Assembly: GCF_964204645.1 (NCBI RefSeq)
Contig: NC_134026.1
Location: 5,766,001 to 5,830,000, forward strand
Direction of reading: 5' to 3'
Source of the DNA: Tubulanus polymorphus
Lineage: Eukaryota; Nemertea; Palaeonemertea; Tubulaniformes; Tubulanidae
DNA: 64,000 bases
Shown here piece after piece: positions 1 through 10,643 of this stretch; the first letter of the stretch is position 1, and each line of letters starts with the position of its first letter. The notes under the pieces are model-generated. The model did no database searches, was not told the origin of the DNA, and saw only the letters and a list, made by a program, of their open reading frames with translations. The position numbers and the translations under genes are program-made.

Positions 1-1022
1 GCTATATTTTTCTCCGATGATATAGGATCATCGGAACTATTTATGCACAACAGCGGCGTAGATATATCGTCTGCATCGCGAAGAGGGTTGTTATTTTCCC
101 AGTATTCCTCCACGCTAGAATACTTGTGCATATCTTTCATTAGCTTGTGTTCGGCGTTGTACAAATTGGTTTTCAACCAAGCGGATCGCTTTTTGCTGAT
201 ATGTTTTCCTAACGCCGGCACCAAACGTAACAGCCATAGTTTTAATTTGATTTCTATCAGCCACTTGTAAGGCCGCGATATTCCAATACTGTACAATTGT
301 TGACTGTCGAAAGCAGCCGAGATGGCCACCGTGGCCGTCATTCTAGAAGAAGACCCGTATTCTCCCAGATACGACAACAGGATGTTCGAACCGAGGCCGT
401 AACTGATCGCGAACAATTTGGCATCCGGATAAAGATATTGCACGAACGTTGTCAACTGTCGAAAGTCGGTCGGATCTCCGGCTGGTTTGATAAACGGCGT
501 CGTAAACGGACAGCCCGTCGTTCCTCGACGATGGAAAACCAGCGGGCGGTAACCGCGTTTGTTCGCTGTTTTGCAGTATTTACTGACGCTGAGCGAATCG
601 GCAAACAAACCCGGTATAACTATAACAACGCTGGATGATTCTTGTAGCGATCTGGATCCTATATACCAGTCTATGGATACAATTCCGCCATCTTTCATTT
701 GTAGAAATTGCCGATTAAACTGCGCTGATGAGTGCGCAAGCGGCCTTCCGGCCAACAGATACGTCAAAATCGTCTGCACGTGACCGTTGCGTAACCAACA
801 TGGCGGCGAAAATGGTCTCTCCAGACGAGGACAAGTTTTTATGACGAATCGAGATAAAGTTGAATTCCGATAGAATAGAGTCGGTGTTGTCGACCTGCCG
901 GATACAAAAAATCGCTTTATGTAAATCCAAACGGACAATAACACAGTTGTAAATATCGTAACCATTGTTGTGGTGGAGACGTTACCGGGATACAGGATCA
1001 TAGCGGTCGTAAAAATCTTCAT
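1..1022 (-). CDS. ABHD1/3/15-type alpha/beta hydrolase, 3' end cut by window
   Basis: A single open frame of 340 codons runs from the ATG at 1022 to the window edge with no stop. Residues about 18-38 form one hydrophobic segment, fitting an N-terminal membrane anchor. Next comes the family hallmark RNGHVQT (79-84), which marks the YheT/ABHD1/ABHD3/ABHD15 group. IPGLFADS (136-143) fits the oxyanion loop, and AISYG (205-209) places the likely nucleophile at Ser207. SSDDP (329-333) carries the likely acid residue. The catalytic histidine and C-terminus lie outside the window. The elbow has Ala where GxSxG usually has Gly. An in-frame stop two codons before the chosen ATG supports this start. Family members are membrane-anchored lipid or ester hydrolases; the substrate here is unknown, and I cannot say which ABHD subtype it is. 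Confidence 0.9.
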   Translation of the reverse strand, partial: MKIFTTAMILYPGNVSTTTMVTIFTTVLLSVWIYIKRFFVSGRSTTPTLFYRNSTLSRFVIKTCPRLERPFSPPCWLRNGHVQTILTYLLAGRPLAHSSAQFNRQFLQMKDGGIVSIDWYIGSRSLQESSSVVIVIPGLFADSLSVSKYCKTANKRGYRPLVFHRRGTTGCPFTTPFIKPAGDPTDFRQLTTFVQYLYPDAKLFAISYGLGSNILLSYLGEYGSSSRMTATVAISAAFDSQQLYSIGISRPYKWLIEIKLKLWLLRLVPALGKHISKKRSAWLKTNLYNAEHKLMKDMHKYSSVEEYWENNNPLRDADDISTPLLCINSSDDPISSEKNI

Positions 1023-1944
1023 TCTTCACATGATCACCTACAAACAGATAAAATCAATTCATGGATTAAACGCTGAATAGTAAATGGAGTCAAAAAGACG
1101 CTCGAGCTCTTTATAAGAACCTACAGTAAACTGCTAGATCCCATGAGTTTTGCGCACAAGATAAGTCGACCCTCTTTCAGAGCCGTGAGATAGATATATC
1201 TGACTCTCTTTTACTCCAAAAATAGATAATGTTTAATCCACCTAATTAACTTCCAAGGTTGTGGGTTTATTTTAAACGTCTAAAACGTTAGCTTAGTCAA
1301 ATTTCAACCTCATACCGTGGAACAGACTGATAATTGTTAGGTGTTCATTTCTAAGATCGAAGAAAAATTGTTCTGTCCGATTGCATATACAGAAAAACAC
1401 TTGCTATCGGGCGAATGTTAACAAACGGCGCTAGTAACCTCGAAATTCCAACCACCCCTGAACATCTCCTAATCTATACCTTGCTCAATATTATCTCGAT
1501 TATGAATCAGCTTGGCGATTTATTGCTTAAAGAATGATTTCATCTGCCGCAAAACTGATGCAGACGTTCATTTATAATTCATGGTATTTCATTTTGGATA
1601 TACGAATAGGAAATATCTCGGAAGTAATCGATGGACAACGGTCTATCATCGTCAGGACGTCATTGGAAATGTCCGTTTCTATGACACAACTAAGACAGAA
1701 AACATGCAGCACGATACATGGTGGATTCTTCAAGCCAGAACGATACTTGGCGTGACAGATTTCGTCCGAGTAGACATGCGAAATAAATCAACCACTGTTC
1801 CTAAGATTATTGTAGGATGAGACATAACTACCCGTGTCATGAAAACAAGTCCAACAATTTTTGTAGAAATATCTCTTATCAAGAAAACACAATTTCGGAT
1901 TATAATTATCTAATCCGACATCCACTTTGACGATAGCTGGGATA
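1023..1944. other. intergenic, no gene seen
   Basis: This is AT-rich sequence upstream of the ABHD start. The short open frames on the plus strand (for example 1534-1755 and 1581-1820) overlap each other in different frames and show no domain or signal peptide. A pyrimidine tract and AG just upstream of the ABHD ATG could be the acceptor of a 5' UTR intron, but it is weak. Confidence 0.5.
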
Positions 1945-2288
1945 ACAATAAACACGGAAACTATGTAAGAGTTTATTGATGCCTTGAAGAAAAATAAAAT
2001 TGCTAAATATCATCGACAGTGAATGATATGATATCAATATCCAGTATCAATAAAGTTATTTTGAATATGAACATATCGATGATTATATTAACCGGCAACC
2101 AGTCTAGCCCCAATATTGATGACGCACATCTACTCAATATAATCATGAAATAAATCAAATTACGAAATTAACGCCAAAACTCACAATTGTGATTGTCATT
2201 TTGAAATGCCAATATTGATGACGTAGTGCACATCGACTCACACAGAACCCAACGCACAGTAGTTATCAATGTATAAACATTTTTTGTA
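1945..2288 (+). repeat. dispersed repeat family R1, copy A
   Basis: This is one of five copies in the window, all in plus orientation. It starts with a segment like GGAAACTAACTTRAAAGG and TTATCGACGCCTTGAA, continues through 'aataaagttattttgaat' and 'accggcaaccagtctagcccc', and contains two direct copies of the core 'tattgatgacgtagtgcaca' (the first shortened here). It has no coding capacity and no clear terminal inverted repeat. It could be a MITE, a SINE-like element or an unclassified repeat. Confidence 0.75.
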
Positions 2289-3457
2289 TATGAAAATATG
2301 GAGTATGGGCGGCGGACATCGATAAGTACCCTCTTATCATTACGGATTAAGCGAAGCTGGTGTATCTCTAATGGTGTACACACCATCGGCTCGAGCATCT
2401 GCAATAACTAAATTACAACGGACGAGATAGAGAAAGCGAAGAGAATGGAAGCCTCGGCGAATATCAAATTCATTCAATCGTCGGGTGAATGCAGGTGTTT
2501 CCCGGTTCATTTTCTCCCACGGTTCTCGACGGTTCAATGGATGGGAAATTATCACCGCGTCACGGCAAACAGATTAAGCTCTGCTCAATCAGTATAGTTG
2601 AAAAGTCAAAGTTATTTTCAATTCTCGTTCAATATACATGTATCTGTAATTGCGGCGATAGCGAAAGAAATCAATTCATTCCATCTCGCAGGAATAGGAT
2701 AATTAAAATCGAAAATTGAAAATGCAAATTAATCCGATGGTTTACGAAATTCGATATTACCGTAGAGTAATACCGTAGACTCTATGTCGTATCCGGTCAC
2801 CTCGAATAATTTCCTGACAATTCTTATGAAATACATATATGGCAAAAATCTATCGGTCCCATAAGGGTGTAGGGTAGTTTAATTTTGTTGGCTTGGAAGC
2901 AGAGTTATTCCAATTTTTTGGAATCGCCAGCCAAAAAATACTATGACAAAAAGTATCCGTGACTGATTGCTGAGCTGACTCGAATTCTAGTCCAACTAAT
3001 CTCAGATAACGCGAAGGTGTCTGGCCTCAGCGACGGGTAATTCGCCCGTATTGATGAGACGCTCGGCAGTTTTTTTAAAGCGTGCGCTATTTGTAACGAA
3101 AGCGAGCTGCTGCGGTGATGAGAAGATAGAGTTAAATGAGTTTTAACGATCCTTCTGCGACGATGTTTTATACCATCATCGTTCCATCTTTGACCTTTAA
3201 TTTCGACAATGAAATCAGCGTCTAAATAGTTACCGCGAGGTATCACTAGTCGCCATGATCAGTCAGTGAGCAGGAACGCTAATCGTATTTCAGAAGGCCT
3301 GGGAGGATTTCGGAAGTGCATTTGTTTGAAATATTTTGTTTGACGTTTTACGAAGTCGACAAATAGAATTATATCTGGCTTATAAAGGAGCGCGTACGTC
3401 GACTTGGTACTGCTTGCAATGTGGTGCGATCGAACTGGTCACATACGGAGACTATTT
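2289..3457. other. intergenic, no gene seen
   Basis: Short open frames on both strands (for example 2340-2555 minus and 2941-3246 minus) show no recognisable domain. None has a supported start or splice context. Confidence 0.4.
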
Positions 3458-3935
3458 ACTAGGATTAGGATTAGGATTTTATTTACACTCCAACCATTTC
3501 TATGGTCAATGGAGGGAGACTTATACAAAGTATACAATATCTACAATTAACAGAAAGTATAAACTTGTTTTGATAAAATATAACAAAGTTATTAACAATA
3601 TATACATACACTATTTACAACATACTAATTATTGGAGGGATCTATATACATCTAAGCCTTTTTTAATGAATTTTGCAAGGTGGATTGTAGGATTTTTTAG
3701 AATATCAAGATTGCCAAAAGAGTTCAGATTCAAAATATTTTCACGGATTTCATTCAGTAGGTTGCAGTTAAAAATGAAATGCAATTCATCACCTAAAACA
3801 TAACAAGCCGAACATAATCTATCATTTCTATCTAACGGAAGATTTGATAATTTATTTACAGGCAAGAGATAAGACCCAATTCTAAATTCGAATAAACTTT
3901 TTATTACGTAACGATCGCAACGCCCTCTCGTGCTT
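3458..3935 (-). mobile_element. truncated non-LTR retrotransposon (LINE), C-terminal and 3' end
   Basis: On the minus strand an open frame from about 3935 to 3629 encodes the C-terminal end of a LINE reverse-transcriptase polyprotein. It shows the zinc-knuckle-like pattern CSACYVLGDELHFIFNC (C-x2-C, then H-x4-C), which closes ORF2 in many invertebrate LINEs. A short AT-rich 3' UTR follows. It ends in a tandem AATCCT/TAATCC tail at 3458-3478, as expected for LINEs with microsatellite-like 3' ends. The 5' part, including the RT core, is missing, so this is a dead 5'-truncated copy. Confidence 0.8.
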
Positions 3936-3965
3936 TATTGTGCCAAATCTGATATAAATTTGAAT

Positions 3966-4800
3966 AACAAGGAAACTAACTTAAAAGGTTATCGACGCCT
4001 TGAAAAATAAGACATATATTGAATTGAATTGCCCGCGAACCAGTCTGGCCCCGATATATTGATGATGTAGTGCACATCTAAATCCTCTCAAAAAATAACC
4101 AACACAATGAAATCAGAGTTATGAAATAAAATCAATTACAAAAATATAGCTGCAAAGCAGCGATAACGGGTTTTCTGGATGCATGTGATCGAAAGGAAAA
4201 ATTAATTACCGGGTATTCGATGGAAAAAATAAAATGAGATGATTTGGATATTATCAGAGCAATCCTCTTTTTGGTTGAATGGTCTAACCCCAGTATAGTC
4301 CCCGTGATTTGGAAATTCTCGGAGCCCTCCTTTATTTACTTACTAAATGACGTCACAAACTGTTATTTCGCCGGTGCTTATTGTCTAACAATTCAATTCA
4401 ATTCTTTATTTACAGTAACCTAATAAGTAATTTTAAGTTTCAAATAGGATGGAAAGTACATTCAGACAATCTGTTGGTTCAGAGAGACCGTTATTACAGT
4501 ATCAATTTATACATTTCGTTTCGAAGCTGTCAGTTGCCGAATCTGAATGAAGATGAATTTTATTTGACGAAATCGGCGGAAAATATATAATAATAATAAT
4601 AATCAACAGAATTTCAAGAGGGTTTTCGACGAAAGTCAGAAAACCCTAATAAAACCCAACATTCGAAATTGAATTGTTATTTTGGAACGCAAATATCGAT
4701 GACGTACGGCACATCGACTCATACAGAACCCCTTCAATAACGCGTACTAGGTATCAATGCATATAAATATTACTGTAACGGTTTTTACGGCGTCAGAAAA
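3966..4800 (+). repeat. R1 copy B, split by an insertion of about 500 bp
   Basis: 3966-4150 matches the first half of R1, including 'ggaaactaacttaaaagg' and the first core near 4056-4078. 4655-4800 matches the second half, with the second core near 4688-4713 and the end 'tgtaacggtttttacggcg'. The segment between, about 4150-4655, is absent from copies A, C and D. It therefore looks like a later insertion. It contains an AATTC-repeat motif and an (ATA)n run. Confidence 0.65.
4390..4612 (-). mobile_element. candidate retroelement 3' end with AATTG tail
   Basis: Read on the minus strand, this stretch ends in AATAAAGAATTGAATTGAATTG, which is a polyadenylation-like AATAAA followed by a GAATT-type repeat tail. 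The same tail type appears at 39791-39810. No coding sequence is recognisable. It sits inside the insertion that splits R1 copy B. Confidence 0.35.
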
Positions 4801-5095
4801 GTTGAATTGGTTATCAACGCACTGCCCATTGATCGCTAGTTGGCGCGTAGCTAGTCCATAAGTCGCAAGAGCTGCTTATGTCGGTTAAAACTACTTCTTG
4901 CGCCTGGGGAGAGAAGATCGCGTTGCAGAAAGTAGAACATGTACCATTACTGGCTTGCGTTAATAAGGTTGTAGTTATTGTACGGTAATTGATAGACGTG
5001 ATCGGCGAAAGTGAATGATCAAGACGGCAAATCAAAGGCGTAGAGTCGAATCAAACACTACAATCCGTGTTAACTGTTGATGAATTAACGAGTCC
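4801..5095. other. intergenic, unassigned ORF
   Basis: A 73-residue minus-strand frame (4814-5035) lies here. It has no recognisable domain, signal peptide or splice context, and I do not call it a gene. Confidence 0.3.
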
Positions 5096-5200
5096 CACAA
5101 AAGAATTTTATAGGAAAAATTTTATTGAAATCAAACCACAACGTTTCGGCTGTTGATTTACAACTATTATCAGATGGAAGGACCAGAAACAGAATTATCA
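5096..5200 (-). mobile_element. possible Penelope-like element 3' terminal region
   Basis: On the minus strand 'ctgataatagttgtaaatcaacagccgaaacgttgt' is followed by an AATAAA-containing AT-rich stretch. A 'ctgatga..ccgaaacgt' block downstream of the ORF is characteristic of Penelope-like retroelements in many animals. No GIY-YIG or RT domain can be read next to it, so only the tail is present. The assignment rests on motif memory and is tentative. Confidence 0.3.
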
Positions 5201-8200
5201 AAGCATATAAACTCACACGACGTTAACAGAACCGTAGAAACCACAATATTCAAAACAGCTAAGAATTATCAAGTTAAGAAAATAACATTGTAGGACTTCT
5301 CCATTCACCTTACGGAGGTAGTTTGAGGTGTGTTCACGTCCGGCAAATACAAAAAAATGATTTACAATTGGTACCGAAGCCATAGACCTCGCAGATTCCA
5401 TCATATAAAAAAACCACAGAGCACTTGCTTTTTACGTTAAATTGGAGTTCGTCTACAAGGCTGAACGCGGTTTTCTATAAGCGTCCTCATTTTCTAAGGT
5501 CTAGTCGGAATTATTCGTCTGTGGCACTGATATCCACTTGAGCTGACCGACAACGAATAATGACATCGCGTACACCTTTCAGTTTGCGAGACTTGATCGG
5601 CACCACAGGCAATTTAGAGACATGAAGTCTCTCGGGCATTAGCGATGGAAAGCCTTATCACCGCAATTATATAGGCACATTTTACCAGGAAACACAGTGA
5701 CAAAGACTCAATTTTCGCTGAATGGTACAAATACACAAAAAGACTGTTCGTTCGTTCTTTAGTTTCAGTTGATTTTTCTGACACTTTTGAAAAATGAACG
5801 GAACCTTGATAAAACCCGTAGCCTACGTACATCTTGGCCGATAACCTAACGTTTTATATTAAATGGTTTTAACAGCTGAGGAAAACAAGAATAATCGCTA
5901 AGGATATAGTGGAAGAATGAAAAAAAAAAACGACGAGTAAATAGGGGACGTTGGATCGTTTGAGAGATTGCTTCTTTTGGTGACTATCCTGTCAAGTCAC
6001 TCGATAAGGGAAAACTACCAAAGTCATAACACAAGCGTTAACAAACAACGCCTCGGGTGGCCTGGCTGACCAGATAATGACGTTTTTCAAGATACATGTA
6101 CATCAGACGTCAATTTCCTCTACACTGCCGAGATGAAAATGCACCTTGGATGGAAATTGTTCTTGCGTCACCCATTCATGTCTCGGACAGGTTAGCTAAT
6201 GATCCTACAAAACTTTTTATATCTGCCCGACATTCCATTATAATGACTTCACTAATAAGTGTTTACCTTAACTTACCACTTTCGCTAGACTTGCCACTTT
6301 AGATAAGGAATTAATTCAATGGATATAGTTTGAAGAGGTGTAGAGGATGGGCTATAGAGGGCAGCACCTAATACTGTCTGTTTGGTTAACCTAATTCGAT
6401 CAATTTACAACTCCCTCAATTCCTTTTGATCTTCGTTTCAGACGGAAAATTAAACAGGATTTCAATGATTTATGTATCGAATCGAGTGTCTTTTTCTCTA
6501 TCTGTGTCTCGTTCGGATAGACATTGTTGACTTCATTTGAATAATTTTTCATAGTTACTTTTCGTCGCGTTACATGCAGCCGAATCTCTTGTAATGGGTT
6601 TACTGCACTGGATAACGCGATGAGTTGACGCTGACGCTTCCATTTCCAGGAAATAGCTCTCAGAACTTGTGTAAATTTGTGTGATTTACGTTCGTTGACA
6701 CGTATTAAATTCGAACCGGCCACAGACACGTCGTTCGATTCGCAGTGGATTGAAATGATAAGCTCCACTTATCAAAGAGATTCGTGGTTTCTGTTCTCTC
6801 GTACGGAGGAGAAAGTCAAAGATACTGCTGTCGGCTAAGGAACTCTGCCCCGGGTTCGAGCCCACAAGACCAATGAGACATTCTATTCCGGCGTTATCGG
6901 TAATCATTTCAAACGACACCACTACGTGTAGATTTAATGACGGATGCAATTTACACTCGAAAATTATACAAATCAATCAAACATGATACACCTAAAATGA
7001 ATGACGTAAGCCGGTAACATACATGATACTAATTTCCTTGAAATGCTTTACCAGATGACAGTGATGAAGTGAAAACTGAAACGTTAATGCGAAATAACTA
7101 TGGCAACAGTGACACATTACGTAATTCCCGATAACTACTCTCGAAAAAGGGGTGTCCCTAGTCTTTAGACCCCCTTACCCTAAGACATAAAACCCTCTTA
7201 GGTTTTTAGGTCGTACCCGTATAAAACTTAGTAAACCTAGCCTCAAACAACTCTTCTTAAATGTACACCAAATTATCGTAGGTAATCGATATTCAACGGA
7301 TATGTTTGTATCATTTTGCCATCTTCATTGTCCTGATAAGTACACCTCATAAGTTTTAGGTCTTGTGTCTAGAGGGTATTAGATTTAGTGAGAACCAAGT
7401 GTAATGCATAAGTACTAAACCTAAGATCCATTTACCTAAGACCCCTAAATACCTCCTCTCAGACGAATACACCAAAAGGAAAGGATCAACGATTGAACCA
7501 GGTATCTATGGATCGGGGGTTTGAGATTTAAATATTACAGGTGAGTGGGCCTTCTTATTATATGGCGTTTAGAATATGCGTTGGATGTTGTTGGAAATTT
7601 CTGCTAATTAGATTCCAGGCATCGACGATACTGACGTCGAGAACCCCAAAGATCATTGAAACTGGGAATTGAAAGACTTCACACTCATTCGACGCACAAA
7701 CTGCGAATGCGTCAATGCTGCGATATTCTGACGACGCTATAGTTGTTGCGCTGACGCAAAAACGTAATTCCGTTGAAATATCAGACATACATACACACGG
7801 AAACTCAGCCTTCCACATGAGCGCTCCTTATTGAGGTGCACTGACATCGTCAAATGATATCATACCAGTTGATTATCGCTGTATTTCGAGATGGATGTAT
7901 TGAAAACATGCGTTCTCGTGGTCGTCCGTTGCCATTAGAGAAATTATACGGTCCTATTGATGCCGACACGATTCAAAATCACAAGATGAATAACACCTCG
8001 ATCGTGATGCAACTGAATTGGCTTCCATTACGAGAAGAGCCGGCTTTTCAGGGACTGAAAAATCTGCCATATAATTTCTCTTTGAACGCAATGAACCTTT
8101 GCTCTATATCATATTTCTGTTGGTGTTAATTCAAACGCACCTAGAGAACTCCAACCATTTTTTACATTCGAGCGAGTACCCTGGTATACCAAATCAAGGT

Positions 8201-9186
8201 TTTTCGATTTCCCAGCCTACGGGCTCGCTTTTCCGACCATAAATCTATCAAATCTAATCTAACCTCTTGAGTGAATTTGATTAAAACCATCACGTCCGCT
8301 TCTAAAATATCCATTAACGTTGGCATTACGAGTCTCGGTGAAAATCTTGCTGAATTCTTTCGCGCGTCACAGCAGGCGATGGCAAGCACGGGGAGACCCC
8401 AGGGAGAGGTCAAATCAAATATAATTCCCGGAGGAGCGTCCGTCTTGTTCGTGATATTTACATGTTTATCTTTTGAATATTGGATTAGTATAGTATCAAC
8501 TAACGCATGAAGTACGTGTAAGATCGCAAGGCGAGTCACGAAACATTTCGTCGGAGAAAAAGAGCCAGCAGCTTTCTTATTTACAGATTCTGCAACACAA
8601 TGACCACAGACATATCCTTCGCTTCCTCAGCGAGACGCTTGACGAATTAATCTGATATATGTATGCATATATGTATACGTATTTACGTGTCTTTGATGGT
8701 TCCTGAGCATGTTCATCGGACGTGTTTCAGGATGAAGAGCCTAAATCAGCCTTCGATGATCAAAGCAAATCCTATTCAATATATTATAACGCATATTGTA
8801 TTTCAGCCTATGGTGTCAAAATGAAACCGTTTTGTTTGAATCTAGTTGGGATTTTTCTCTCATATAACATGCCCACAACCGCGCACATTAGATACGCAAA
8901 GACCTGTGCGAGCAAATGGCCATTTTTATGGAAATCAAATCTATAAAGATCAACGGAGTCATCTGTACAGTCGTAGAGAGAATCTTCAAACTGCGCAATG
9001 CAACCGTTACGACGAAGAGTTGATGCACGTAAAATGATCCTGCGTGGCTTATATCGCTAATTCTATTTAGATATTTTACTATAACTTTTTATAAATCCAG
9101 TTTCGGCTTTTTCTTAGTTGCCTTGGTGATGGGCATTTTTCATTTTGGTCGTCACATCACAATGATCAATGGTGAAGTAGATGATA
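5201..9186. other. intergenic, several unassigned ORFs
   Basis: No gene can be supported here. The longest frames are 6400-6768 minus (122 aa), 8162-8539 minus (125 aa, with a 79-aa frame opposite at 8271-8510) and 7854-8129 plus (91 aa). None carries a domain, a signal peptide or a splice chain that I recognise. 7140-7460 is rich in 'cttagg/cctaag' motifs and may be an eroded repeat. Confidence 0.4.
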
Positions 9187-9302
9187 CAACGAGAATCCGA
9201 CAATAAAGACGAAAAAAAAAGTCCGAAAATTTCCGAAACTAACAGCTCAAGGAAACATTTTCGGACTTTATTTCGTCGTCTTTATTGTCGGATTCTCGTT
9301 AT
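9187..9302. repeat. long near-perfect hairpin
   Basis: The left arm 9187-9234 and right arm 9251-9302 are inverted copies sharing 'cgagaatccgacaataaagacga' and 'agtccgaaaat', separated by about 16 nt. It has no coding capacity. The structure fits a short foldback MITE or the collapsed ends of a larger transposon. Confidence 0.8.
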
Positions 9303-10336
9303 ATTATCGCCACAACACGGATATAGTGTCTTATGAATGCTGAGGTAGATGCACTTCATTTCAACTTCGCAACGAAAACTAGACAATTCATCTTCAGCGA
9401 TATTCATACGTGGGTTAGATGTTTGTTGTTGCAGGGTGACAAAAGAATTGAAAGCAAATATTGCGCCTAGCACTGAGGTATACAGCGTTGCATTTATGCT
9501 AATCTTTTGCCTGAATGATAAGGACTGTTTTCCTACTCGGTACTGTCACGGACCGCGTGATGCGTTACGGGGCAAGTTTTAGAGGTATCATTCGTGATAC
9601 AATGAATTTCGCTATGTTCTTCGCCGGTGGTTCGAAAATTAGGACTCCTTTTATCCAGGGAGATTGCTCGAGGACAACACGACAACCATCTAAACCTAAA
9701 GACACAGGCAGTAATTCTACCACAATCCGAGACTTTATAATTCACTGCAGAATATTTCCAACGCAAAATAATACAAAGATCCTTGTACCTTATTGTTTCG
9801 TTTATACCTACCTTACACCAAATAAGATTCATTAAAAAATGTAAATTTTGTGACTTTATGATGCACGCGACCTTGACCTGATTTACGATGACAAAAATCT
9901 AACTTGAAGCGAAGCAAGCGCTCCGTGTTGACAACTGAACAACATAAATTCCATATTTTGCGAATTTCTTCGCGAATTTGAAATATTAGCAGAGAAGCAG
10001 CATGTTTGAAATCGAATTTCGTGTCACGCATTGAATCTGATTTTAGGCGCGCATGTAGAACAGTGACGTCATTAGTACGTGCATGCGAGCGTCGGATAAC
10101 ATTTTGCCGCGTGTGTCTATTTTTCAAACGGATAGGATGTTAATTATTTCGCCCCGCAACAGCTCGAGAATTAATACAGATTAAAACGCATGAACACAAC
10201 AGATAAACCAGTTATATGAAGCTTTTACGATTCATTTTACTTTGCAAGCGATTTAATACATCAAGTAACGCAGCTGCATGTTGGAAAATGTAGTTAATTA
10301 TAGACACAGCACGAATCCGTGCCTATTCTATTGGGG
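9303..10336. other. intergenic, no gene seen
   Basis: Overlapping open frames on opposite strands (9515-9835 plus, 9533-9832 minus, 9813-10127 minus) are mutually incompatible. None shows domain features. Confidence 0.4.
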
Positions 10337-10643
10337 GTTTCCGGATGAATCTAACCTTCTAATTCTAGTAACACCCATCTCGACGTTTCTTTACTTTTTC
10401 AGAATTAGGCGTCATATTTCTGTGCGACAGTTTTTGACACAAGTTCACAATGCCAATATTCGCATCTAGTTCCCACGAAATTGGTACGAGTTTCCGGATG
10501 AATGTAACCTTCTGATTCTGGTAACACCCATCTCGACTATGAGTTTCTTTACTTTTTCATTACACGCATCATATTCCTGCGCAATATTTTTGACACGAAT
10601 TCTCATTGCCAATATTCTCGTCCAGTTCTCACGAGAAATTATA
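10337..10643. repeat. two-copy tandem duplication, unit about 153 bp
   Basis: Unit 1 (10337-10489) and unit 2 (10490-about 10643) both begin 'gtttccggatgaat'. They share 'aacacccatctcgac', 'tttctttactttttca', 'tttttgacac' and 'tgccaatattc' in the same order. Substitutions and small indels show that the duplication is not recent. No ORF spans both units. Confidence 0.8.

Noticed and set aside
3458-3478. Telomere-like ggattaggattagg repeat
   Set aside because: Only about three units, and it sits exactly at the 3' end of a LINE fragment, so it is the LINE tail and not telomeric sequence.
6853-6863. A tRNA box-B-like sequence (ggttcgagccc)
   Set aside because: No box A at the right distance and no cloverleaf could be drawn, so neither a tRNA nor a tRNA-derived SINE is supported.
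8162-8539. 125-residue minus-strand ORF
   Set aside because: It is overlapped by a similarly plausible plus-strand frame (8271-8510). Neither shows a domain or phased splice partners, so neither can be supported.
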